Below, piece by piece: positions 52,103 to 59,538 of a stretch of 64,000 nucleotides of DNA. Position 1 is the first letter of the stretch; each line of letters opens with the position of its first letter. Below the pieces are notes generated by a model that searched no databases, was not told the DNA's origin, and saw nothing but the letters and a program-made list of their open reading frames with translations. The DNA comes from Deltaproteobacteria bacterium (GTDB lineage Bacteria > Myxococcota > UBA727 > VGSZ01): assembly GCA_016177705.1 (NCBI GenBank), contig JACOUT010000010.1, forward strand, positions 248,001 to 312,000, in the 5' to 3' direction. Position numbers and translations under genes: made by a program.

Positions 52103-53560
52103 GTGGGCGTCGACCTCTCGGGCATGCTGATCGCAGGCCGCTATCGCCTGCGGCGCCAGATCGGCAAGGGCGGCATGGGCACCGTCTGGGTCGCCGTGCA
52201 GGAGCCGCTCGGCCGCGAGGTGGCGCTCAAGCTGATCCGCCCCGAGCTGGTCCACGAGGAGCGCGTGCGCGAGCGCTTCCGGCGCGAGGCCAAGCTGGTG
52301 GCGCAGCTCAACAACCCGCACGTGGTCGGCGTCATCGACTTCGGCGAGACCGAGGCGCCCGGCGGCGGCACCACGCTGTTCATCGCCATGGAGCTGTTGC
52401 GCGGGCGCACGCTGCGCCAACGGCTGCGCGAAGGGCCGGTCTCACCGCGCGAGTCGGCCGAGGTGGTGCGCCAGATCGCCGATGCGCTCATCAGCGCCCA
52501 CCAGGCCGGCGTGGTGCACCGAGACCTCAAGCCCGACAACGTCATGTTGGTCGAGAGCCCGGGCCGGCCCGACACAGTCAAGCTGGTCGACTTCGGCGTG
52601 GCCAAGAGCCTCACCCCCGAGCCGGGCGCGAGCCGGCTCACCCAGACCGGCATGCTCGTCGGCACGCCCGGCTACCTGGCGCCCGAGGTGGTGCTCGGCG
52701 ACCCGGCCGGACCCTCGGCGGACCTCTACTCCGTCGGCGTCATGTGGTTCGAGATGCTGGCGCGCCGGCAGCCGTTTTCGGCGCTGACCCCGATGGCGCT
52801 CGCCATGCTGCACCTCTCGGAGCCGGCGCCCAAGCTGCGCGCGCTCGTGCCCTCCGTGCCCGAGGGCGTCGCGGAGCTGGTCGACGAGCTGCTCAGGAAG
52901 GACCCTGCCGAGCGTCCCCACAGCGCGGTCGGCCTGGTGGCGCGGGTCGACGCGCTGTTGTCGGGCGGCCTCGACGCCACCGCCGCGCCCACCGTGATGA
53001 TCGGTGAGCACGCGGCCGGCTTCGATCAGACCCAGGCGCAGGTCTTCCAAACCACCTCTGATCGCCCGGCGTCGACGCCCGCAGCCGCACGGCAGCCCGA
53101 GGTGAAGACCGCGACCCTACCGCCGCCGCTGCGCGACACCCGCCCCGATCCGCCGACACAGCCGCCGACGCAGCCGACCACGCTGCGCCTGGCGGACGTA
53201 CCGCGCGGGCTGCGCCTCGCGGTGTTCGCCGCCGGCGGCGCCGTGCTCGCGCTCGCCATCGTGGCCATCGTGCTGCTCGCTGCGCCGCGGTCGTCGGTGG
53301 AGCCGGCGCCCGCGGCGGACGTCGTCGACGCCGGCACGGCGCCGGCGCACGACCCCACCCGACCCGTCGACGTGCGACCGCCGACCGGGGAGCCCGCGCC
53401 CGAGCCGCCGCTGGCCGCCAGACCGCCGCCGGAGCGCCCGCCAGCCGTGATTGCGCCGCCCATGAACCCGCCGCCGGTCATCCCGCCGGCTGCGCAGCCG
53501 CAACCCGCGCGACCACCGCCCGAGCCCTACCAGCCGCGCCTCGAGCTGGACTCGCCGTAA
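52103..53560 (+). CDS. membrane-anchored Ser/Thr protein kinase (PknB-like)
   Basis: This 485-residue protein has a Hanks-type kinase domain. The glycine loop is GKGGMGTVW (21-29), followed by Lys43, HRDLKPDN with Asp141, DFG at 163-165 and APE at 193-195, so the catalytic set is complete. A Pro/Thr-rich stretch (about 300-365) leads to one membrane helix at about 371-393 (RLAVFAAGGAVLALAIVAIV). The short extracytoplasmic tail is made of Pro, Ala and Glu, without PASTA repeats. The start is GTG. The palindrome at 51917 ends 28 bases before it, so its promoter must lie in or beyond that repeat. Confidence 0.93.
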   Translation: MGVDLSGMLIAGRYRLRRQIGKGGMGTVWVAVQEPLGREVALKLIRPELVHEERVRERFRREAKLVAQLNNPHVVGVIDFGETEAPGGGTTLFIAMELLRGRTLRQRLREGPVSPRESAEVVRQIADALISAHQAGVVHRDLKPDNVMLVESPGRPDTVKLVDFGVAKSLTPEPGASRLTQTGMLVGTPGYLAPEVVLGDPAGPSADLYSVGVMWFEMLARRQPFSALTPMALAMLHLSEPAPKLRALVPSVPEGVAELVDELLRKDPAERPHSAVGLVARVDALLSGGLDATAAPTVMIGEHAAGFDQTQAQVFQTTSDRPASTPAAARQPEVKTATLPPPLRDTRPDPPTQPPTQPTTLRLADVPRGLRLAVFAAGGAVLALAIVAIVLLAAPRSSVEPAPAADVVDAGTAPAHDPTRPVDVRPPTGEPAPEPPLAARPPPERPPAVIAPPMNPPPVIPPAAQPQPARPPPEPYQPRLELDSP

Positions 53561-53767
53561 CACCGACTCGTCGCACAGGAGCGCAGCGCGTCCGGTCGAC
53601 GGCCGTCGGCGCGGTCCAACCTGGGCAGATCCGCACGCCGGTGTGCGGCGCCGCGCGTGCGACCGCTCCAGGAAGGTGATGTGCGCTACGTCCTGGCGCC
53701 GCTGCCCGCCAACGCTGGTTGGCTCGCGGCTTGCGATTGGGCACACGACCAGAACCGGGGAGCTTCC

Positions 53768-54283
53768 ATGGCCAGCCACGTCCACATGTACGTCAGCGAG
53801 CGCGTCGACCAGTCCCACCATGTGGGCGCCGACCGACGTCGAGCACCCCGCTACGCCGCGCACGTCCCCGTCGAGGTCCGCTCAGGAGGGTTCCTCATCG
53901 GCGAGACGATCGACGTCAGCCGGCACGCGCTGTTGGTGCCGGGCGACGGCGGCTTCAAGCTCGGCGCGGCGGTGGCGTTGGTGGCGCAATTGCCCGACGG
54001 ACCGATGCGCGCGATGGCGGTGCCGGTGCGGCAGATCAAGGACAAGGACGGCACCGTGCGCGCCACCGCGCTCGTGCTGTTCGGCGTCGGCACCGACCTG
54101 CGACGCCGCTGGGAGCGCTTCGTCGCCGGCGTGGCCGGCCTGCCTTCGGCGCCCGGCATGAAGCAGCGCCCGTGGGAGTACGGCATGGTGTCGGCGCGCC
54201 TCGGCGGCGCGGCCATCGACCGCATCGAGGTCGCCACCGACGACGACGACGACGACGATCTGTTCGATCCTGAAGTTCACTGA
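53768..54283 (+). CDS. PilZ-domain protein
   Basis: The 171-residue product has a PilZ domain starting near residue 23. The RxxxR motif (Arg24, Arg28 in RRRAPRY) is intact. The second motif DVSRHA (49-54) replaces the usual final Gly of (D/N)xSxxG by Ala. Binding of cyclic di-GMP is therefore likely but may be weaker. The tail ends in a run of eight Asp residues. ATG 53768 has GGGGAGC upstream; an in-frame start 37 codons earlier is possible but gives a poorly conserved extension. A strong hairpin follows the stop. Its partner is unknown. Confidence 0.78.
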   Translation: MASHVHMYVSERVDQSHHVGADRRRAPRYAAHVPVEVRSGGFLIGETIDVSRHALLVPGDGGFKLGAAVALVAQLPDGPMRAMAVPVRQIKDKDGTVRATALVLFGVGTDLRRRWERFVAGVAGLPSAPGMKQRPWEYGMVSARLGGAAIDRIEVATDDDDDDDLFDPEVH

Positions 54284-54289
54284 GTTGTT

Positions 54290-54313
54290 GGAGGGTCTGT
54301 CGCCAGACCCTCC
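54290..54313 (+). terminator. intrinsic-type terminator after the PilZ gene
   Basis: A perfect 10-bp stem GGAGGGTCTG / CAGACCCTCC with the loop TCGC begins 7 bases after the stop codon. It lacks a T-run but is stable and well placed. Confidence 0.65.
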
Positions 54314-54340
54314 CCCTGGCGGGCGAAGCCCGACCAGGGG
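54313..54340. terminator. second hairpin in the PilZ-moeA convergent gap
   Basis: CCCCTGG and CCAGGGG enclose a second stem CGGGC/GCCCG with a GAA loop and one bulged base. It directly follows the PilZ terminator and could serve the opposite strand, where moeA ends 56 bases away. Confidence 0.5.
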
Positions 54341-54395
54341 CCCCCACCCAAGACGGCTCCCTCCGGTCGCTCGTGCCTGACCGGCCGGCGGGCCG

Positions 54396-55646
54396 TTAGT
54401 CGAGCAGCATGGCCTCGACGCGCTCGCCGGCCGCCAGCGTGGTGGCGGCGCGCGGCAGGCGCACCAGCGCATCGGCGTCGGCCAGGCCCGAGATCTGGTG
54501 CGAGCCCTGCGCGTCGAGCAGCGTGGCGATGAGCGCGCCGTCGGCGCGTGTGACGCGCGCGCGCGCCCAGTGCTCGAGGCCCGCTTTCTTCTTGGTGCCC
54601 TCGGCGAGCGTGGCCCAGTGCAGCGGGCGGGTCCACGGCGAGGAGACGCCGAGCAGCTTCCTGAGCGCCGGGCGCACGAACAGCTCGAAGCCGACCATGG
54701 CGCTCACCGGGTTGCCCGGCAGGCCGACGACGTAGCGCGCGCTACCGCCGTCGCTCGTGCCGAAGGCGACCGGCTTGCCCGGCCGCATCGCCACCCGCCA
54801 GAGCGACAGCGTGCAGCCGACCTCGGCCAGCGCCGGGCGCACGAAGTCGTGCGTGCCCATGGAGACGCCGCCCACGGTGAGAAGCACGTCGGCGAAGGCG
54901 GCCTCGCGGATGTGCGCCACGTGATCGGCGAGCGAGTCGCGCGCGATGCCGAGCAGGCGCGCCTCGCCGCCGGCGGCACGCACGGCGGCGGCGATGGCGT
55001 GCGCGTTCGAGTTGATGACGGCGCGCTCGTCGAGCGGCGCGCCCACCTCGCACAGCTCGTCGCCCGAGGCGAGCACGGCGACCATCGGCCGACGCACCAC
55101 GCGCGCCGACACGTGGCCGGCGGCGAGCACCAGGTTCAATCGCGCTGGCGTGATGACGTCGCCCGCGCGGCCGACCACGCCGCCCTGTCGCACGTCCTCG
55201 CCGACGCGCCGCACGTGCTGCCCCGCCGGCGCGGCCGCCTTGACGTGGATGAGCCCGCGCTCGACGTCACGCTCGTCGGTGTGCTCGCGCATCACCACGG
55301 CTTCGACGCCCGGCGGGATGGCGGCGCCGGTCATGATGCGCACGGCCTCGCCCCCCGCGAGCGACGCCGTCGCGGCGGCGCCGCCGGCGAGCGCCTCGCC
55401 GACCAAGCGCAGCGTGACGGGCGCGGCGTCGCTGGCGCCGGTCACGTCGGCGACGCGCACGCCGACGCCGTCCATGGCCGAGTTGTCGAAGCCCGGCAGG
55501 GAGCGCAGCGCGCGCAGCTCGGCCGCGAGCGCACGTCCCGCGGCCTCGACGAGCGGCACCGTCTCGTCGGCGAGCGGCGCCACCGCGTCGAGCATGCGCG
55601 CGCGCGCCTCGTCCACCCCCAACAACTCGTCGTGTGCGGTGCTCAC
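54396..55646 (-). CDS. moeA: molybdopterin molybdenumtransferase
   Basis: This 416-residue protein inserts molybdate into adenylated molybdopterin. Family patterns are clear: LPGFDNSAMDGVGVRVADV near residue 50, IMTGAAIPPGVEAVVMREHT, VLASGDEL, the MoaB-like domain with LLTVGGVSMGTHDFV, and VVGLPGNPVSAMVGFELFV. The start is GTG within a GTGA overlap with the upstream cytochrome fusion, so the two are cotranslated. Other cofactor genes are absent from the window. The coupling to a redox protein suggests that a molybdoenzyme is nearby elsewhere in the operon or genome, but that is inference. Confidence 0.93.
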   Translation of the reverse strand: MSTAHDELLGVDEARARMLDAVAPLADETVPLVEAAGRALAAELRALRSLPGFDNSAMDGVGVRVADVTGASDAAPVTLRLVGEALAGGAAATASLAGGEAVRIMTGAAIPPGVEAVVMREHTDERDVERGLIHVKAAAPAGQHVRRVGEDVRQGGVVGRAGDVITPARLNLVLAAGHVSARVVRRPMVAVLASGDELCEVGAPLDERAVINSNAHAIAAAVRAAGGEARLLGIARDSLADHVAHIREAAFADVLLTVGGVSMGTHDFVRPALAEVGCTLSLWRVAMRPGKPVAFGTSDGGSARYVVGLPGNPVSAMVGFELFVRPALRKLLGVSSPWTRPLHWATLAEGTKKKAGLEHWARARVTRADGALIATLLDAQGSHQISGLADADALVRLPRAATTLAAGERVEAMLLD

Positions 55647-57349
55647 GGGGCACGCTCCTTGGGTGCCGGTAGGCCATGGCCGGCGCCGAGGATCAACCGG
55701 CGCCGGTCCGCGAAGTCGAAGCTGTCGGTGGTGGCGATGTGCGGCACGCGGTGGCACGAACGGCAGCGCGCCTCGTCGGGCGCGCGCACTACGCCGCCCT
55801 TGCCGCCCGCGCCGACGTGCGCGCTGCCCGGGCCATGGCAGCTCTCGCACTGCACGCCCGAAAAGCCGCCCTTGACGACGTCGGTGGTGGTGCACGGCCC
55901 GCCGGGCTCGCCGAAGCCGACCGCGTGGCACGGCACGCAGCTTCGGTCGCGCTCCTTGCCCTCCTCGACGAGCGTCTGCCACGCGCGCGCGTGGCCCACC
56001 ACGCGCGTGATGGCCCGGCCCTGCGCGTCCTTGCCCGGCCGCTGGACTTGTTGCGCCTGCCAGAAAGCCACCGCGGGCGCGTGGCAGCCGGCGCAGGCGA
56101 CGGCGCCGAGGTAGCGCGGCGCCTCGGGCGGCGCTTTTGGACACGGTGCCTCGGCCTCGCAGCGCTCGACCAGCGAGGGAACGCTCGCCTGGTAGGCGGC
56201 GAGCGCGGCGGCGGCGTTCGGCTCCTCAGCGCTGCCGCGCGGCAGCGGCAGCGACCACGCGCGCAGGTGCGGCGCGGCGAGCGGCGCGGCGAGGGCGTCC
56301 TCGGACAAGGCTGCCAGCTCGCTCGTCACCTGGCGGCGCCGCTCCGCGAGGAAGGCTCTGCGAGACCCCACGGTCTCGCGCCCCAGCTCGTCGTCGAGGC
56401 TCTTGCTCTTGACCTCGAGCAGGCGGCGGCGCGCCTGCTGGCGCGCGGCGCGGTCGTCGAGCGCGAGCGGCGCGCCCGGCGCGCGCCCCTCGAGCACCAG
56501 CTCCAGCACGCCGAGGTGCTGCGCCTGCATGCCGGCGGCGAGCAGCACCGGCCCCACGCCACCCTCGCCGACGAGCGGTTCCGGCTCGAGCGGCAGCTCG
56601 CCGGGCGCACGCCCTTGCAGCACGGCGTCGAGCCCAGGCAGGCCACGCACCACCAGCTTGGTGACCGCGCGCGGCGCCTGCGCGAGCGCCAGCACCGCGC
56701 GCGCGCCCTCGCGCTGCAACGCCCGCACCTCGCGCTCGAGCGCGGCCCGCACGGCGGGCGCGTCCTCGGCGCGGCCGGCGGAGAAGCCGGTGACGCCGAG
56801 CATCACGCCGTCGAGCTCGAGCAGCAGGCGGGGTTTGGCTCGCGCGCCGTCGCCGAGCGCGCGCGGCGAGCCGACGCCCACCGTAGGGATGGCCGCCCGC
56901 GAAAGGCGCACGTCACGAAACGAGGGCCCGCGCACGTCGTCGAGCGGCCCGAGCGCGGTTGCCGCGAGGCCGTGTTTCGCCAAGGTGCCGACGAGCAGGT
57001 CGGCCTTCGCCTCGGCCTGGCAGCGGTCGGCGGCGGCGATGTCGTCTTTGCGCTCGAACAACAGGTCGCCGCCGTCGAGCAGCACCACGCGCTTGCCCCA
57101 GGCGGCCTTCGCTTCGTCGACGGCAGCCGCCAGGCGCGCCACGCCGCCGAGCGGGTCCGCCGTGCAGCCGCAGGGCTCGACGTAGCCCTGCACGCCGGCG
57201 GTCCACAGCACCAGCACGCGCTCGCCGGCCGGCGGGGCGGCGAAGCGCGGCCGCGCGGGCCCGGCGCTTGGCGCCGGCGGCGCGGCGCTTGGCGCCGGCT
57301 GCGCGGCGGCCAGGACCGCCAAGAGAGCGAGGAGCGACCCGCGCACCAT
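55643..57349 (-). CDS. fusion: 5'-nucleotidase/metallophosphatase-like domain + tetrahaem cytochrome c
   Basis: The 568-residue product has a signal peptide (MVRGSLLALLAVLAAAQ) and two parts. The first (about 45-340) resembles UshA-type metallophosphatases. It has VLVLWTAGVQGYVEPCGCT near the start and VVLLDGGDLLFERKDD where such enzymes have the GD metal motif. The usual DxH and GNH motifs are degraded, so catalysis is doubtful. The second part (about 420-568) has four haem motifs, CAGCH, CVPCH, CESCH and CRSCH, as in cytochrome c554-like domains. It should be periplasmic and redox-active. The GTGA overlap couples it to moeA. ATG 57349 is preferred; GTG two codons earlier is possible. Confidence 0.82.
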   Translation of the reverse strand: MVRGSLLALLAVLAAAQPAPSAAPPAPSAGPARPRFAAPPAGERVLVLWTAGVQGYVEPCGCTADPLGGVARLAAAVDEAKAAWGKRVVLLDGGDLLFERKDDIAAADRCQAEAKADLLVGTLAKHGLAATALGPLDDVRGPSFRDVRLSRAAIPTVGVGSPRALGDGARAKPRLLLELDGVMLGVTGFSAGRAEDAPAVRAALEREVRALQREGARAVLALAQAPRAVTKLVVRGLPGLDAVLQGRAPGELPLEPEPLVGEGGVGPVLLAAGMQAQHLGVLELVLEGRAPGAPLALDDRAARQQARRRLLEVKSKSLDDELGRETVGSRRAFLAERRRQVTSELAALSEDALAAPLAAPHLRAWSLPLPRGSAEEPNAAAALAAYQASVPSLVERCEAEAPCPKAPPEAPRYLGAVACAGCHAPAVAFWQAQQVQRPGKDAQGRAITRVVGHARAWQTLVEEGKERDRSCVPCHAVGFGEPGGPCTTTDVVKGGFSGVQCESCHGPGSAHVGAGGKGGVVRAPDEARCRSCHRVPHIATTDSFDFADRRRLILGAGHGLPAPKERAP

Positions 57350-57395
57350 GCGCACGCTATAACGTCGATCGACGCCACCAAGCGAGGTGCGAGAG

Positions 57396-58679
57396 ATGCC
57401 GACCGGCACGGTGCTCTTCGAGCGCGCGCTCGCCATCGCGCGCGAGGCCCACCACGGGCAGTCGCGGCGCCACGGCGCGCCCTACATCGGCCACCCGATG
57501 GCGGTGCGCGTGCTCGTCGAGGAGGTGGGCCGCGCCTGCGGCCTCGAGGTCACCGAGGCCACCGGCGCGGTGGCGCTGCTGCACGACGTGCTCGAGGACA
57601 GCGACATCCCGAAAGAGGAGCTGGCCGCTCGCTTCGGCGATCGAGTGACGAACGACGTCGACCTGCTGACCAAGACCGGCAAGGGCGAGGCCGCCACCGC
57701 CGCCTACTACGCTCGGCTGGCACGGGAGGCCGCCGATTCGGTGCGCCTGGTCAAGGTGTGCGACCGACTCCACAACCTCTCCGAGCTGCACCTGGCGGCG
57801 AGCGTCGACAAGCTCACAAGCTACGTCGACGAGACGCTGCTGCACCTGGTGCCGCTGGCGCGCTCGGCGCAGTCGCGCGCGCTCGCGCGCGGCCTCGAAG
57901 CTGCGCTCCACGACGGTATCCGCGCCGCCTGTCGCGCGCAGCGCCGCCCCATCCCCGAGGCCGCCGCCGCGTCGGCGCGTCGGGTGCCGGTGGGGCTCTA
58001 TCCGATCCTGTTGCCGCGCACGGGCGAGCTGGCCCCCGCCGCCGACGAGCTGGTGCGGCGCGCCACGCTGCTGCTCGAGGGCGGCGCTGCGTTGGTGCAG
58101 CTGCGCTGCAAGGACCGGAGCGACCGCGAGCTGTTGACGCTGCTCGAGGCCGTGCGCGTGCCCTGCGCCGCCGTCGGCGTGCCGCTCGTCGTCAACGACC
58201 GCCCCGACCTGTGCGTCGCCGCGCGCGCCCACGGCGTGCACGTCGGCCAGACCGACCTGCCGGCGCCGGCGGCGCGCGCCATCGTCGGCGCCGAGGCGCT
58301 GGTGGGCGCCTCCAGCCACACCGAACCGCAGCTGTTCGAGGTGTGCGCGCAAGGCGGCGCCGATCACGTCGCGGTCGGGCCCATCTACGCCTCGCCCACC
58401 AAGCAAGGCCACGCGCCCGTGGTCGGGCTCGAGGCGCTGGCGCGCCGCGCGCGCCTCTCGCCCCTGCCGGTGGTGGCCATCGGCGGCGTCACCACGCCCG
58501 AGCGCGCGGCGGCGTGCGGGCGCGCCGGCGCCGCGCTCGTCGCGGTGGTGAGCGCGCTCGACGTCGCCGAGCCGCGCCCGATGGCCCGCCGCCTGTCGGC
58601 CGCCTTCGTGGCCGCGCGCGCCGCGCATGGCAGCCCCGACATCCATCTGCGCGCCGGCGAGGTCGAGGTGTCGTCGTGA
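57396..58679 (+). CDS. fusion: HD phosphohydrolase + thiamine phosphate synthase (ThiE)
   Basis: The 427-residue frame joins two enzymes. Residues about 1-185 form an HD domain of the RelA/SpoT-hydrolase kind: HHGQSRRHGAPYIGHPMAV, then VALLHDVLEDSD (the HD pair) and VKVCDRLHNL, without a synthetase domain. Residues about 200-427 are ThiE, which joins the thiazole and pyrimidine units of thiamine: ALVQLRCKD, VNDRPDLCVAARAHGVHVGQ, VGASSHT, VAVGPIYASPTKQG and VVAIGGVT. All ThiE motifs are intact. ATG 57396 has GAGG upstream; GTG three codons earlier is possible. The stop overlaps the next gene (GTGA). An HD domain on ThiE is unusual and may control thiamine synthesis by a nucleotide signal. Confidence 0.85.
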   Translation: MPTGTVLFERALAIAREAHHGQSRRHGAPYIGHPMAVRVLVEEVGRACGLEVTEATGAVALLHDVLEDSDIPKEELAARFGDRVTNDVDLLTKTGKGEAATAAYYARLAREAADSVRLVKVCDRLHNLSELHLAASVDKLTSYVDETLLHLVPLARSAQSRALARGLEAALHDGIRAACRAQRRPIPEAAAASARRVPVGLYPILLPRTGELAPAADELVRRATLLLEGGAALVQLRCKDRSDRELLTLLEAVRVPCAAVGVPLVVNDRPDLCVAARAHGVHVGQTDLPAPAARAIVGAEALVGASSHTEPQLFEVCAQGGADHVAVGPIYASPTKQGHAPVVGLEALARRARLSPLPVVAIGGVTTPERAAACGRAGAALVAVVSALDVAEPRPMARRLSAAFVAARAAHGSPDIHLRAGEVEVSS

Positions 58680-59398
58680 CACGCCCGGTGGTGCTGGTGC
58701 CGCCCGACCTGTCCACCGTCGCCACCAGCCGCGGCGACGTGCCCACTGCCGTGGTGCAGCGCCCCTACCTCGACGCTGTGGTGGCTGCCGGCGGCCTGCC
58801 GCTGGTGCCGCCGCCGATCGACGAGCCGGGCGCGCTCGATCAGTTGATCGCCCTCGCCGACGCGCTGGTCTTGCCCGGCGGCGCCTTCGACATCGACCCG
58901 GCGCTCTACGGCGAGCCCAGACACGAGCGCTGTGGCGAGCTGAAGCCCGAGCGCACCGCGCTCGAGCGCGCCTTGCTCGAGCGCGCGCTCGTGCGCGGCC
59001 TGCCGGTGCTCGGCGTCTGCGGCGGCATGCAGCTCATCAACGTCGTCAGGGGCGGCGCGCTCTGGCAGGACCTGCCGTCGCAGGCGCCCTCGCCGCTCGC
59101 GCACCAGCAAAAAGCACCCAAGGACAAGCCCGCCCACGACGTCGAGGTGGTGGCGGGCACGCTGCTGTCGCGCGCGGTGGCGACGGCGCGGCTGCCGGTC
59201 AACAGCACGCACCACCAGGCGGTCAAGACGCTCGGCGCTGGTTTGGTGGTGAGCGCGCGCGCCACCGACGGGCTCATCGAGGGCATCGAGGATCCGAGCC
59301 GCCCCTTCCTGGTGGGCGTGCAGTGGCACCCGGAAGCCATGCGCGAGGAGCCGCAGCGAGAGATCTACCGCGCGCTCGTCGAGGCGGCGCGCCGCTGA
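58676..59398 (+). CDS. class I glutamine amidotransferase-like hydrolase (gamma-glutamyl-GABA hydrolase type)
   Basis: This 240-residue protein is a class I glutamine-amidotransferase-like hydrolase of the PuuD/YvdE group. The nucleophile Cys115 is in VLGVCGGMQLINV, and His218 and Glu220 are in VQWHPEA, so the triad is intact. ALVLPGGAFDIDPALYG is the typical oxyanion strand with the family DxxPxxYG pattern. The start is GTG overlapping the HD-ThiE stop (GTGA), which implies a shared pathway or at least shared expression. No polyamine genes are nearby. Its substrate is therefore open; a gamma-glutamyl compound is expected from the family. Confidence 0.88.
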   Translation: MTRPVVLVPPDLSTVATSRGDVPTAVVQRPYLDAVVAAGGLPLVPPPIDEPGALDQLIALADALVLPGGAFDIDPALYGEPRHERCGELKPERTALERALLERALVRGLPVLGVCGGMQLINVVRGGALWQDLPSQAPSPLAHQQKAPKDKPAHDVEVVAGTLLSRAVATARLPVNSTHHQAVKTLGAGLVVSARATDGLIEGIEDPSRPFLVGVQWHPEAMREEPQREIYRALVEAARR

Positions 59399-59538
59399 GC
59401 CTGGCGCGGCGACGCCATGAGCGCGGTCACCGGTCGGACGATCTACCGAGGGTAGGACCGACCCCCACGCGCTCGAATCACCGCGGGCGGGAGATCGAGC
59501 GTCGCCGGGCCGTCGACGGCGCGAGGAAGGCAGGATCG

